A stretch of DNA of 64,000 nucleotides, taken from assembly GCA_016709765.1 (NCBI GenBank), contig JADJMD010000013.1:744001-808000 (forward strand), in the 5' to 3' direction. The notes under the pieces are model-generated. The model did not search any database and was not told where the DNA came from. It worked only from the letters and a program-made list of their open reading frames with translations. This DNA comes from Ignavibacteriales bacterium. GTDB taxonomy: Bacteria > Bacteroidota > Ignavibacteria > Ignavibacteriales > Ignavibacteriaceae. This document shows positions 55,396 through 64,000 of this stretch, one piece after another (the first letter of the stretch is position 1; each line of letters begins with the position of its first letter). Made by a program: the position numbers and the translations under genes.

Positions 55396-56415
55396 TTAAT
55401 CAGGAATTATTTCTGCAATTAACACACTAATTAGTGTATAATCATCAAGCGACGTGGTTTTAATCGCTAAATCAGCTTTTAGCAAAGCAGAAAACGATGA
55501 AGTAAGATGTTCATCCGAAAATATTCTGCGAGCACTATGATAATCTTTTAGAAAGTATGGGTGCGTACCCATAATTCTTGCTATTTGAAATTCATTGGTA
55601 TTTGTCGTGGTTAGTTCATTTAATCTTGCAAGACTTGTAAAATACTTATTGAGCATTGCAATTATCTGTATCGGTTCCATCCCATTTTTGAGCAGATTAA
55701 TAGCAACCTTTAAAGCTGCGGATTTATTTTTTTTACCAATTGCATTTTGTAAATCAAATATTGTGTATTGCTTTAATGATGTAGATAATCCGCGAATGCT
55801 ATCAATCGTAATTTCTTTTTTATCTCCAACGTAAATAAATATTTTTTCCAGCTGGGATTCTAAAGTGTTTCTGTTCTCACCAGAAATGTCTGTAAGCAAT
55901 TGCGCGTTATCATAAGAAATGGTCTTTCCATTTTTTTCTACCGTGGTTATCAGCCAATCAATTAAACTTTTGCCTTTTAATTCTTTTGCTTCAAAAAGAA
56001 ACCCTTCGTTTGCCAAAGTTTTATAGGGATCAGAAGCGGGGTTTGAAATTGCTCCATCATGAATAAACAAAAGGACCGTAAACTCAGTTGGGGATTGGAA
56101 ATAATTCACTATTTCTTTCTTCTCTTTTTTATCTTTTAACTTTTCGGCTTGTTTAACAATAATAAGTTTTTTATCAGAGCCGAAAGGGAAAGTAGAAGCT
56201 AAACCAATTATGCTTGCAAATGATTGATTCTCACCATACAAAACTTCTTTATCAAAATCTGAAGTGATAAACGGCTGCACAGTTTTTTCTATCACATCAA
56301 CAATGGAATCTATACTGTATGAGTCTTCACCAAAGAGGTAATAAACAGGCAAAATCTTTTTTTGCTTTAATTGCTTTTCAATTTCTTGTATTGCAGGTGC
56401 TTTACTTTTTGCCAT
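55396..56415 (-). CDS. holA: DNA polymerase III subunit delta
   Basis: A 339-residue protein with the HolA fold: YYLFGEDSYSIDSIVDVIEK at the N-terminus, ASTFPFGSDKKLIIVKQAEKL, LIDWLITTVEKNG, SGENRNTLESQLEKIFIYVG and a C-terminal helical collar domain (LLKADLAIKTTS). It opens the beta clamp as part of the clamp loader. Its ATP-binding loop is absent, as is normal for delta. It follows the cyclophilin gene on the same strand, 75 bp downstream. Confidence 0.92.
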   Translation of the reverse strand: MAKSKAPAIQEIEKQLKQKKILPVYYLFGEDSYSIDSIVDVIEKTVQPFITSDFDKEVLYGENQSFASIIGLASTFPFGSDKKLIIVKQAEKLKDKKEKKEIVNYFQSPTEFTVLLFIHDGAISNPASDPYKTLANEGFLFEAKELKGKSLIDWLITTVEKNGKTISYDNAQLLTDISGENRNTLESQLEKIFIYVGDKKEITIDSIRGLSTSLKQYTIFDLQNAIGKKNKSAALKVAINLLKNGMEPIQIIAMLNKYFTSLARLNELTTTNTNEFQIARIMGTHPYFLKDYHSARRIFSDEHLTSSFSALLKADLAIKTTSLDDYTLISVLIAEIIPD

Positions 56416-56437
56416 TGCTAACTTTTTAAAATAAAGA

Positions 56438-56462
56438 TGACATCTATCAAGAAGATGTCACC
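56438..56462 (-). terminator. Possible weak terminator between cyclophilin gene and holA
   Basis: TGACATCT pairs with AGATGTCA around seven bases; on the minus strand it is followed by TCTTTATTTT. The T tract is broken, so read-through into holA is possible. Confidence 0.4.
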
Positions 56463-56490
56463 ATTAAAAAATAATTATTACTAATAAAAC

Positions 56491-57060
56491 TTATCTTTTC
56501 TCTATAGCAACACTTTCCATAACAACATCTGCATAGGGCCGATCCTGTCCATCTTTTTTTACTCTACCAATCGATTTCACAACGTCCATTCCGTTAATAA
56601 CCTTACCAAAAATCGTATGATTACCGTTCAACCATTTTGTTGGAGCAAGAGTTATAAAAAATTGACTGCCGTTGGTATTTGGTCCAGCGTTTGCCATTGC
56701 AAGTAATCCCTCAGAATCAAATACAAGTTCTTTTACAATTTCATCGTTAAATTTTTTGCCCCAAAAACTTTCACCACCGCGTCCTGTTCCAGTTGGATCG
56801 CCGCCTTGAATCATAAAGCCATCAATAACGCGATGAAAAATTACATCTTTATAATATCCTTTGTTAGCAAGCCCAACAAAATTTTCTACAGTTTTTGGAG
56901 TTTGTTTTTCGAATAATTCAATTTCAATTGTGCCCATATTTGTTTGGATAACCGCTACTGTTGTACTGTCACTCATTACTTGTGTTTCCTTTTCTTGTGA
57001 AAAATTATTTGATGATAAAAATAATCCGATTATTGCCGCAGCAAAAAATAGTTTTTTCAT
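56491..57060 (-). CDS. Exported cyclophilin-type peptidyl-prolyl isomerase
   Basis: A 189-residue protein with a signal peptide (SSNNFSQ) and a cyclophilin domain: VIFHRVIDGFMIQGGDPTGTGRGG (active-site Arg and Gln), LAMANAGPNTNGSQFFIT and HTIFGKVINGMDVV. It helps fold proline-containing proteins in the periplasm. It lies eight bases downstream of the uppP gene, so the two are likely co-transcribed. Confidence 0.93.
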   Translation of the reverse strand: MKKLFFAAAIIGLFLSSNNFSQEKETQVMSDSTTVAVIQTNMGTIEIELFEKQTPKTVENFVGLANKGYYKDVIFHRVIDGFMIQGGDPTGTGRGGESFWGKKFNDEIVKELVFDSEGLLAMANAGPNTNGSQFFITLAPTKWLNGNHTIFGKVINGMDVVKSIGRVKKDGQDRPYADVVMESVAIEKR

Positions 57061-57068
57061 TTAACCTC

Positions 57069-57917
57069 CTATGGATTTATGATATTTGAATAAATTAAAA
57101 ATAATATTAAAACTCCGAGTGTTATTCTATAAAAGATAAAAACAAATGTTGAATTCTTTTTTAAAAACTTAAGTAAAAAATCAATTGCTATATAGCCGCT
57201 TATTCCGGATACAACTGTTGCTACGATAATACTAACCGCCATATCATAATTTATGAACACTAAAGATTCTTTTAGTTGAAGCATTCCGCTTGCAAGCACA
57301 GCAGGCACGCTTAACAAAAAGGAAAATCTTGCAGCTACATCTCTTTTTAATCCTAAAAACAATCCTCCCGTAATTGTCGTACCCGATCTTGATGAGCCGG
57401 GAATAAGAGCAACTGCTTGAGCAAGTCCAATTAAGATAGAATCCATCATAGCTATATCTTTAAGATCTTTTTTAAAACGAGCGGTTTTTTCTGCAACGGC
57501 AAGAATGATTGCAAGAACTATCAAACTAATTGCGATCACATATAAATTTTTTGTAAACGCCCCTTCAATTGCATCTTTAAAGAATAAACCTATAATCACA
57601 ATTGGAATTGTCCCTGCAATGATCATCCAACCAAGTTTTGAATTTATTGATTGTTCAGAATATTTTAATCTTTTTTGAAAATTATTTTGCAAGAATTCAG
57701 TAAAAATATTCCAGAGATCCTTCCAGAAATAAACAAGTATTGAAACCATAGTTCCAAGTTGGATAACAGCAATAAACGCAGTCCAATGTTCAGGATTTTT
57801 ATCTGAAATTAATCCCATGAATTTTCCGGCAAGTGTTAAATGCCCTGTGCTGCTGATAGGTAAAAATTCTGTTAATCCCTGAACAACACCAAGAATAATT
57901 GCTTCAAATAAACTCAA
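57069..57917 (-). CDS. uppP: Undecaprenyl-diphosphatase
   Basis: This 282-residue multi-span membrane enzyme starts at TTG (57915-57917) behind AAGGAG five bases away; the AAGGAG overlaps the stop codon of the upstream barrel gene. Key motifs are GLTEFLPISSTGHLTLAG (catalytic Glu and Ser), VALIPGSSRSGTTITGGLF, and KRDVAARFSFLLSVPAV. It converts undecaprenyl diphosphate to the monophosphate carrier used for peptidoglycan and related lipids. Length fits (E. coli 273). Confidence 0.95.
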   Translation of the reverse strand: MSLFEAIILGVVQGLTEFLPISSTGHLTLAGKFMGLISDKNPEHWTAFIAVIQLGTMVSILVYFWKDLWNIFTEFLQNNFQKRLKYSEQSINSKLGWMIIAGTIPIVIIGLFFKDAIEGAFTKNLYVIAISLIVLAIILAVAEKTARFKKDLKDIAMMDSILIGLAQAVALIPGSSRSGTTITGGLFLGLKRDVAARFSFLLSVPAVLASGMLQLKESLVFINYDMAVSIIVATVVSGISGYIAIDFLLKFLKKNSTFVFIFYRITLGVLILFLIYSNIINP

Positions 57918-57926
57918 CCAAACTCC

Positions 57927-58559
57927 TTAAAATTGATATGAAATTCCTAACCTAATGCCAAATGAGAGAGAACTAAAATTAACGTTTCCAATAGTGTTAC
58001 CAGTAGCACTCTCATCTGGTTTACCTAATACATCATAACGAATATCTGCTCCGATATGAGCGAATACATCTTGAGCAATTGCTGTGTTTCCTGCTGCACG
58101 CAGTATAAAACCATAGCCAACTGACGATTTATTCTCATCAAACTGTCCCGGTCGCTTTTCAGTAATTGATAATAATCTTAAGCCTGCACCGCCGCCAAAT
58201 TTAAAATTGTATCCCTTGCCAACTATTACATAATTATATAATAGAGAAGGCATTATTACTGCGTAACTTAAATCATAAGTTCCATTATCTTGAGAATAAT
58301 TATATGAGTTAAGCAAGTAACTCAGCTCAAGCTCTAATTGGCTGTCGTCTCCAATCATTCGCCCGTACGCACCAGAAAAATTTACAGCTGAACTAAAGTC
58401 ACTAAGCCTATCAGGAGAATAATTAAGTTCAAGAAAATCTTTTAGTGAGGGGACGCTAATAAAATCAATTCCCATTGAAGCTCTAATTTCATTCTGTTTT
58501 TGTGCATAAGAAAACATTGAAATGATAATTACAAAAAATGGTATTAATATTTTTTTCAT
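57927..58559 (-). CDS. Outer-membrane beta-barrel protein
   Basis: This 210-residue protein has a signal peptide (SMFSYAQ) and alternating amphipathic strands, such as YNFKFGGGAGLRLLSI and GYGFILRAAGNTAIAQ, ending in an aromatic residue (GISYQF), the usual barrel-assembly C-terminus. It is likely an eight-stranded barrel of the OmpA/OmpW size class. The start ATG overlaps the stop of the flippase-like gene by four bases, and uppP follows directly. The function is unknown. Confidence 0.75.
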   Translation of the reverse strand: MKKILIPFFVIIISMFSYAQKQNEIRASMGIDFISVPSLKDFLELNYSPDRLSDFSSAVNFSGAYGRMIGDDSQLELELSYLLNSYNYSQDNGTYDLSYAVIMPSLLYNYVIVGKGYNFKFGGGAGLRLLSITEKRPGQFDENKSSVGYGFILRAAGNTAIAQDVFAHIGADIRYDVLGKPDESATGNTIGNVNFSSLSFGIRLGISYQF

Positions 58560-59611
58560 ACTTCCCTTATTTCTGATTCAACAACATCAAATAAATTTTC
58601 TTTTTGCTTGTTAACTATAAAAAACATTATTAATGCTGTAACAATAAATAAAATGTAACCAATTATATGTGTTAAAAATGCATATGCAACGCTTATGGTT
58701 TCAGCAAATCCAAAAATTAAAACTAAGGTGGATTTTGCTAATGTATGATAAGAACCTGTGCTGCCGGGCGTTGGAATTATAACACCAATTGCGCTAATAC
58801 TCATTATTATCCAGCCCATCCCAAATGTAATTGGTTGTATGTTTTGCATATCAAGCATTAATAAACCTACATAAGAACCAAAAGCATATAAAACTATAAT
58901 TGCAACAGTCCAAAATATTGTCCAAAAATAGTTTTTAGATCCCTTTAAACTTGCAAAACCTTCTGCAAGCATAGTAAAGATGTAGGCAATTCTTTCAGCA
59001 AATTTGTGTGATATTTTTCCAACAAATTTTAAAATAATTTTAGAAAATTTTTCTTTTGATTTTAATATCAACGAAAGCAAAACGATAGATAAAACTATAA
59101 CTGCACCCATGATGTACAGAGAAGAAATAAGCCAGGGAAATTTTTCAGAAAGGCTTACACTTGTAAGAAAAAGTGCAACAATAATAGAACCGCCCATTGA
59201 AATGATATCAATTATTCTTTCAAGAATAACTGTTCCAAACATTGATGAGCGCGATAATCCTTCCCACTTTCCGATTAATACAGCGCGAGTAACTTCGCCA
59301 AGTTTTGGAGTAACACAGTTAACTCCGTATCCAACCATTAGAGAACCAAAAAGATTTTTCATTGATGTGTTTGGCTTAACGGAATTAAGGATGTATTTCC
59401 ATCTAATGGCGCGAAAATAATGGCCAAGCATCGTAACTACAATAAAAATAAAAACCCAGAGCAAGTTTGCGTGTGATACAATCGTTAGAACTTCGCTAAA
59501 ATCAACATTATAAAAAGCGATATATAAAAAGACAACCGCAAGAATGATTGAAACACCATAATTAACGATAACACCAATTCTGCCAAATTTACTTTTCTTA
59601 TCTGAGGTCAA
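58556..59611 (-). CDS. YbhN/LPG-synthase-like membrane protein (UPF0104)
   Basis: A 351-residue membrane protein of the lysylphosphatidylglycerol synthase/flippase-like transmembrane family (YbhN, AglD-like). About eight helices; motifs are YFRAIRWKYILNSVKPN, VGYGVNCVTPKLGEVTRAVLI and IPTPGSTGSYHTLAK, all conserved in the family. The start is TTG at 59609-59611, overlapping the lolA gene by 14 bases, so translation is probably coupled. The lipid or glycan it handles is unknown. It lacks the catalytic synthase domain of MprF. Confidence 0.85.
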   Translation of the reverse strand: MTSDKKSKFGRIGVIVNYGVSIILAVVFLYIAFYNVDFSEVLTIVSHANLLWVFIFIVVTMLGHYFRAIRWKYILNSVKPNTSMKNLFGSLMVGYGVNCVTPKLGEVTRAVLIGKWEGLSRSSMFGTVILERIIDIISMGGSIIVALFLTSVSLSEKFPWLISSLYIMGAVIVLSIVLLSLILKSKEKFSKIILKFVGKISHKFAERIAYIFTMLAEGFASLKGSKNYFWTIFWTVAIIVLYAFGSYVGLLMLDMQNIQPITFGMGWIIMSISAIGVIIPTPGSTGSYHTLAKSTLVLIFGFAETISVAYAFLTHIIGYILFIVTALIMFFIVNKQKENLFDVVESEIREV

Positions 59612-60194
59612 CTACTGTTGTTCCTTCCGGCGCTGTAAATGAAAACATTGTATCGGATATATTTTGATTGAGTTTATAATTTGAAAATGATACTTCCATC
59701 GTTCCGGTTGCTACATTTGTGATTACCGCTTTATCGATCAAGTTTTCTTTTGTGATATAAAGCTTTACTTCTCCAAGATTATTTTTATTTGATTTTGGTT
59801 TTAAATTTAAAATCTGTTTACTCCCTTGAGATGATAAACTTAAAACACATTCGGACGGATATTGATAAACGAGATAATTTATTGATAGCAATCCAGATCC
59901 TGCTTCATCATAATCACTAATAATTAATTTTTTGTTTTTCTTGTTATAATTCCACGAGGTTTCTCCATCGGCCACAATGGTTTGATCTCCAAATTCAATT
60001 CTAAGGTTGTTTTCTTTTTTAAAATACATTGTTCCGGTAAGATTTGATTTGCCGTTAGATTTCTGAGATACCTTAGCAGTAAGATCGGTAATAGAATCAA
60101 ATTTATTTTGCAGTGATTTTAAAACTGATTCCGCGCTTTGACTAAATGCAAAAGTTGAATAGCAAAGCATTATTAAACTCAAAATAGTTTTCAT
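59598..60194 (-). CDS. lolA: LolA-like lipoprotein carrier
   Basis: This 198-residue protein has a signal peptide (STFAFSQS) and a LolA fold: LQNKFDSITDLTAKVSQKS, LTGTMYFKKENNLRIEF, VADGETSWNYNKKNKKLII, and IDKAVITNVATGTMEVSFSN. LolA ferries lipoproteins across the periplasm to the outer membrane, in line with the several lipoproteins in the window. Divergence from the Proteobacterial LolA is high; the LolCDE and LolB genes are not in the window. It overlaps the next gene by 14 bases. Confidence 0.85.
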   Translation of the reverse strand: MKTILSLIMLCYSTFAFSQSAESVLKSLQNKFDSITDLTAKVSQKSNGKSNLTGTMYFKKENNLRIEFGDQTIVADGETSWNYNKKNKKLIISDYDEAGSGLLSINYLVYQYPSECVLSLSSQGSKQILNLKPKSNKNNLGEVKLYITKENLIDKAVITNVATGTMEVSFSNYKLNQNISDTMFSFTAPEGTTVVDLR

Positions 60195-60233
60195 TTAAAA
60201 CTCTAATTATTTAAAAATAGTTTAACGTTTGGA

Positions 60234-62699
60234 CTACAGATTGCGCAGAATTGTTTCAAGCTGTTCTTCGTTTTCTACAAGAACTGAGCGCGCTTTACTG
60301 CCATCATTTGGACCAACAATTCCGGCTTCCTCAAGCTGATCCACAATTCTTGCAGCACGTGAGTAACCAAGTTTTAATCTGCGCTGCAACAAAGAAACAG
60401 AACCCTGTTGATGACGCACAATTACTTTTGCCGCATCTTCAAACATCGGATCTAAATCAGATGAAACGCCGCTTGAAGTTTCTTTTTTCTTATCATATAA
60501 AGAAGGCAAAAAATATGGCTTAGAATAAGATGGCTGTGCATAAACAAAGTTTGTTATTTTTTCAACTTCATCGGTTGAGATAAAAGCATTTTGTACACGA
60601 ATCGGTTTGGGCGAGCCTGTTGGAAGGAAAAGCATATCGCCTCTTCCAAGAAGTTGTTCTGCACCATTCATATCGAGTATTGTACGTGAATCAATTTTTG
60701 TTGCAACTTGATAAGCAATTCTTGAACTGAAGTTTGCTTTGATAACTCCTGTTATAACATTTACTGATGGACGTTGCGTTGCAAGGACAAGATGAATCCC
60801 AACTGCACGCGCAAGTTGTGCTAATCTTGTAATTGGCTCTTCAACCTCTTTGCCTGCTGTTATCATTAAATCTGCAAGCTCATCCACAATTACAATTATG
60901 TATGGAATAGGATGATGTTTTATCTTATCAGTATCATGCGGTCTGGTTTTGGGATCTTTTACTTTTTTATTGTAATCAACAATGTTACGTACACCAGCTT
61001 TTGCAAGTTTATCGTAACGTCTTTCCATTTCGTATTCAGCACTCTTTAATGCTAAGATTGCGTTTTGCGGATTTGTAATTATCTCTTCATCCAAATCCGG
61101 AGAAACAGCTAAATAATGTTTGCGCAGTTTGTTATAAAAAGATAGTTCAATCTTTTTGGGATCAACCATTACGAACTTTACTTCTGAAGGATGCTTTGTG
61201 TAAAGCAGGCTGCTAACTATCATATTTATTCCAACACTTTTCCCGGAACCGGTTGATCCGGCAATAAGCAAGTGCGGCATTTTTGCAAGATCAGCAACAT
61301 AAACATCACCACTAATTGTTTTACCAAGTGCAAGCGGCAACTCTGCATCAGATTCATTAATTCTTCCGAGAACAGCGCGAGCGTTTACAAGTGATGCAAT
61401 TGCATTTGGAATTTCTACACCAATTGCGCCTTTACCCGGAATTGGTGCGATAATACGGATTCCACGTGCAGCAAGCGCGAGAGCGATATCATTTTCTAAT
61501 CCAACTATCTTACTGATTTTAACACCTGGCGCAGGAACAATTTCATATAACGTAACTACCGGCCCTGGAGTAACAGAAATATCTTTAATTTCAATATCAA
61601 AAAGTTTTAATTTTTCTTTTAGCAGTCCAGCATTGTTTGTTAGTTCTTCTTCTGCAACTTGATAGTTTTCTTCCGGTGCAGCATCAAGCAAATCAAGACC
61701 CGGCATTTTATAATCAATCTTTTCTTCCCATTGATTTGGAAGTTTTTGTTCTTCTTCCGCTTCAGTTTTTTCTTTTCTTTCAGGAAGTTCGCCGGTTTTC
61801 TCTATATTAACTTTTTTTACTTCTTCATTGAGCACTTCATTTTCAGCAGCGGAAACCGGAACATCATCTTTACGAATAATTCTAATGCGTGTTTGTTCTT
61901 CAGTTTCTTTTTCCATCAGTTCGGCGGCAGATAGTTCTTCAGCCGTTGTTTTTTCCTTCTTTTTCTTTTTATCGCCACTTAGTTTTTTAATTTTTTCAAG
62001 CTTTTCTTTTGAATCAACTGCATCGTTTTCTTTTTTATCCTCTTCTTCTGTCTCTCCATCACTAAATGAAAATACATTTTTAAGGAAATGAAGCATGTTT
62101 TTAATATCAACATCAAGTGCAAAAATCAATAGCGTTACAAAGCCAAACCCAAGAACTAAAATACCTCCAATACCACCAATCAATCCGCTTAAAAAATTAC
62201 CAAGATGACCACCAATAAACCCAGAAAGTTCATATGTGTCTGAGAGAATACCATAATTAACCCGCAGCACACCAAAAAATGCAGCTGCAATAATTGAACC
62301 GAGTAATAAGAAATTTGAAACGTGCAAACGAAATTTGAAATCGATTTTTTTGAAGAATGAAATTCCCCATAAAAAAAGTACGATAGGAATTGTTATAGAA
62401 AAGTATCCCAGAGTAGCTTTTACAAGAAAGACTGATAAATGAGCACCTGTTACTCCAAGCCAGTTTTGAATATCAATTTTTTTATCAAAAGAAGTAAAAA
62501 AATCTGAAAAAAAAGTTGTGAGGCTAGCTTCGTCTCTTCTATCGAATGTAACTACACTTAAAAAAAGAATAACAGAAATAATCAGAAGGAATATTCCAAA
62601 TATCTGCTTTTTATTTTCGGGCGTTAAAATAAAATAGTTTTTGGTTGAACTACTCTTTCCGTTTTTTTCTTTAACGCTTTTTTTCTTTTTAAGTGCCAT
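60234..62699 (-). CDS. ftsK: DNA translocase FtsK/SpoIIIE
   Basis: An 821-residue protein with four N-terminal membrane helices (residues about 28-205), an acidic and Lys-rich linker (about 215-350), a motor domain with Walker A IAGSTGSGKSVGIN and Walker B YIIVIVDELADLM, and a C-terminal gamma winged helix (SLLQRRLKLGYSRAARIVDQ) that reads the KOPS-type sequences. It moves chromosome ends at division. It lies 39 bp upstream of lolA and 19 bp after comB. Confidence 0.95.
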   Translation of the reverse strand: MALKKKKSVKEKNGKSSSTKNYFILTPENKKQIFGIFLLIISVILFLSVVTFDRRDEASLTTFFSDFFTSFDKKIDIQNWLGVTGAHLSVFLVKATLGYFSITIPIVLFLWGISFFKKIDFKFRLHVSNFLLLGSIIAAAFFGVLRVNYGILSDTYELSGFIGGHLGNFLSGLIGGIGGILVLGFGFVTLLIFALDVDIKNMLHFLKNVFSFSDGETEEEDKKENDAVDSKEKLEKIKKLSGDKKKKKEKTTAEELSAAELMEKETEEQTRIRIIRKDDVPVSAAENEVLNEEVKKVNIEKTGELPERKEKTEAEEEQKLPNQWEEKIDYKMPGLDLLDAAPEENYQVAEEELTNNAGLLKEKLKLFDIEIKDISVTPGPVVTLYEIVPAPGVKISKIVGLENDIALALAARGIRIIAPIPGKGAIGVEIPNAIASLVNARAVLGRINESDAELPLALGKTISGDVYVADLAKMPHLLIAGSTGSGKSVGINMIVSSLLYTKHPSEVKFVMVDPKKIELSFYNKLRKHYLAVSPDLDEEIITNPQNAILALKSAEYEMERRYDKLAKAGVRNIVDYNKKVKDPKTRPHDTDKIKHHPIPYIIVIVDELADLMITAGKEVEEPITRLAQLARAVGIHLVLATQRPSVNVITGVIKANFSSRIAYQVATKIDSRTILDMNGAEQLLGRGDMLFLPTGSPKPIRVQNAFISTDEVEKITNFVYAQPSYSKPYFLPSLYDKKKETSSGVSSDLDPMFEDAAKVIVRHQQGSVSLLQRRLKLGYSRAARIVDQLEEAGIVGPNDGSKARSVLVENEEQLETILRNL

Positions 62700-62718
62700 T
62701 AGAATTTTTTAATTAGAC

Positions 62719-63441
62719 TTACTTTAGTTTTTTCATAACGCCATTGGCATAAGCAGGAATTTCATCAAGCAGATCAATCGAACTGCAATATTCAAGATCT
62801 GCTTCAAATCCGTTTTCTAAAAGAATTTTTCCATGATCTGATTCGCGCATCATTTTTATCAAGTTATCTCCGTATTTTTCATACAAAGTTAACACAGCAG
62901 CACCAGAATCATTTAAATAAGAATCTGATTTAACTTTACTAATTTTTGATATAAGCATTCCTGCGCAAACAGAATCTTCAATTGAGAAATAATTATTTCT
63001 TCCGGCACAAACAATTTCAACATCTGTATTTAATGTTATAAGATGTTTTGCAATTGCGCTGATATTTAGAAAAGAGCACGTATATAAATTTTCCGAGTAC
63101 TTTGCTTTTGCAATTGATTTGGTTCCATTTGTTGTAAAGAAAACTATTGTTTTACCTTCAACAACATCTTTAGAATATTCAAAAGGTGAATTACCAAGTG
63201 CAAATCCTTCAATCTTTTTAGTGTTTCTCTCACCTCCGAGTAATATTTGCCCGCCAAACATTCCGCCGGAAACTTTAACAGCAAACTCAACACTGGCAAC
63301 AGGAACAACTTCTTTTGCGCCGTTATTAATTGCTGTTACTATAGTAGATGTTGCACGAAGCACATCAATTACAACAGTAGTTTTACTAGTAAAGTAAAGC
63401 TCGTCAACAATTACCGGTGAAAGAAAAACATTTAATTTCAT
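62719..63441 (-). CDS. comB: 2-phosphosulfolactate phosphatase family protein
   Basis: A 240-residue protein of the ComB family: VVIDVLRATSTIVTAINNGA, GERNTKKIEGFALGNSP, TIVFFTTNGTKSI, and a C-terminal NGVMKKL. In methanogens ComB makes sulfolactate for coenzyme M. In bacteria that lack coenzyme M the family is common and the true substrate is not established. It lies 10 bp downstream of gcvT and 19 bp upstream of ftsK. Confidence 0.85.
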   Translation of the reverse strand: MKLNVFLSPVIVDELYFTSKTTVVIDVLRATSTIVTAINNGAKEVVPVASVEFAVKVSGGMFGGQILLGGERNTKKIEGFALGNSPFEYSKDVVEGKTIVFFTTNGTKSIAKAKYSENLYTCSFLNISAIAKHLITLNTDVEIVCAGRNNYFSIEDSVCAGMLISKISKVKSDSYLNDSGAAVLTLYEKYGDNLIKMMRESDHGKILLENGFEADLEYCSSIDLLDEIPAYANGVMKKLK

Positions 63442-63451
63442 ATAAATAATT

Positions 63452-64000
63452 TTATCTTGTTACAAATGGTAGTCTTACAACTTTTGCAGCAGATTCTTTG
63501 CCTCTGATCTGAAAGTTAACATAGGATCCAACATCAGCGTGCTCTATATCGACATAACCAAGGGCAATCGGCTTATCAAGCATTGGACTAACCGTGCCGC
63601 TGGTTACAACACCAATTTTATTATTATTAATTGAAATATCATAACCATGTCTGGGAAATATTTTTTCATCTGAAATGATTGCAACCAGTTTTCTGGTTAA
63701 CCCATTTTCTTTAAACTTTAATAAAGATTCTTTACCAATAAATTTTGGTTGTGCAAGTTTTGTAATCCATCCTAATCCTGCTTCTAAGGGATTTGTAGTC
63801 TGATCAATATCGTTACCGTACAAGCAAAAACCCATTTCTAATCTTAAAGAATCTCTTGCAGCTAATCCTACAGGTTGAATATCAAATTCTTTTCCAGCTT
63901 CAAATATCTTATCCCATAATTCTAACGCTGTTTTTTCATCACCTTTAAAATAAAGTTCGTAGCCTAGTTCGCCAGTATAACCGGTTCTTGATATTAACAT
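63452..64000 (-). CDS. gcvT: Glycine cleavage T protein (aminomethyltransferase), C-terminal half
   Basis: The visible 182 residues are internal to the protein because the first Met shown is part of (I/V)SRTGYTGELGYELY, a middle segment of GcvT. Next come GLAARDSLRLEMGFCLYGNDI, LGWITKLAQPKFIGKESL and VVTSGTVSPMLDKPIALGYV, all family motifs. It moves the aminomethyl group from the H protein to tetrahydrofolate. The N-terminal half and the promoter lie beyond the right edge. Confidence 0.93.
   Translation of the reverse strand: MLISRTGYTGELGYELYFKGDEKTALELWDKIFEAGKEFDIQPVGLAARDSLRLEMGFCLYGNDIDQTTNPLEAGLGWITKLAQPKFIGKESLLKFKENGLTRKLVAIISDEKIFPRHGYDISINNNKIGVVTSGTVSPMLDKPIALGYVDIEHADVGSYVNFQIRGKESAAKVVRLPFVTR

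Noticed and set aside
1..64000. tRNA, rRNA, tmRNA, riboswitch and insertion sequence
   Set aside because: Reading the gaps on both strands gave no cloverleaf, no known riboswitch core and no transposase. Short structured RNAs could still be missed without a covariance search.

Overview
The window looks like chromosomal DNA from a low-GC member of the Ignavibacteria (Bacteroidota/Chlorobi group) or a close relative. Several exported proteins end in the type IX secretion (T9SS) C-terminal domain with the motif NYPNPFNPST, the form typical of Ignavibacteria. TTG and GTG starts are common, Shine-Dalgarno sites are AAGGAG-like where visible, and there are several lipoproteins and outer-membrane barrel proteins. 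No tRNA, rRNA, CRISPR array, transposase or phage gene was found; most of the window is vegetative chromosome.

Layout. 1-10300: end of a nitroreductase gene, envelope and lipoprotein genes (DUF4097-like repeat protein, TPM-domain protein, lipoprotein, frameshifted cell-wall amidase, ICMT-like methyltransferase, Trm112-like protein, Yip1 protein, TPR protein), a PPK2 polyphosphate kinase and an ArsC-like gene broken by an in-frame TAG. 10400-19900: secreted M14 carboxypeptidase (T9SS cargo), sensor kinase, anchored cytochrome c, SIMPL protein, YyaL-type thioredoxin-fold protein, and an ECF sigma factor fused to a membrane segment and FecR-like domain. 19900-27330: pyruvate dehydrogenase cluster on the minus strand (aceE, aceF, M29 aminopeptidase, lpdA), interrupted between aceE and aceF by a strange homopolymer-rich patch. 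27700-37200: frameshifted T9SS cargo gene, SppA-type peptidase fused to a barrel-like N-terminus, DUF4397 lipoprotein, MlaF-like ATPase, CBS protein, DUF2721 protein, the arcC-argF pair and aat. 37200-49200: 1,496-residue multi-PAS hybrid kinase, M24 peptidase, gdhA, a 42-bp palindromic tandem repeat array and two T9SS cargo genes. 49200-64000: RND efflux pair, rpmE2, an ECF sigma/anti-sigma locus, and a long minus-strand run of housekeeping and envelope genes (holA, cyclophilin, uppP, barrel protein, flippase-like protein, lolA-like, ftsK, comB, gcvT).

How they fit together: the central metabolism visible here is pyruvate oxidation to acetyl-CoA, ammonia assimilation by glutamate dehydrogenase, and carbamoyl-phosphate chemistry (ornithine carbamoyltransferase plus carbamate kinase). 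Peptide use is suggested by three peptidase genes (M14, M24, M29). Envelope upkeep is served by amidase, UppP, LolA, SppA, the MlaF-like ATPase and the RND pump. Signalling is through two histidine kinases and two very different sigma-factor arrangements.

Three genes are broken: two carry one surplus A in an A-run, and one carries an in-frame TAG. Together with the homopolymer patch this suggests residual sequencing or assembly error in parts of the record, although real decay or slippage cannot be excluded. The most interesting candidates are the one-polypeptide sigma/FecR protein, the barrel-SppA fusion and the 42-bp palindrome array.
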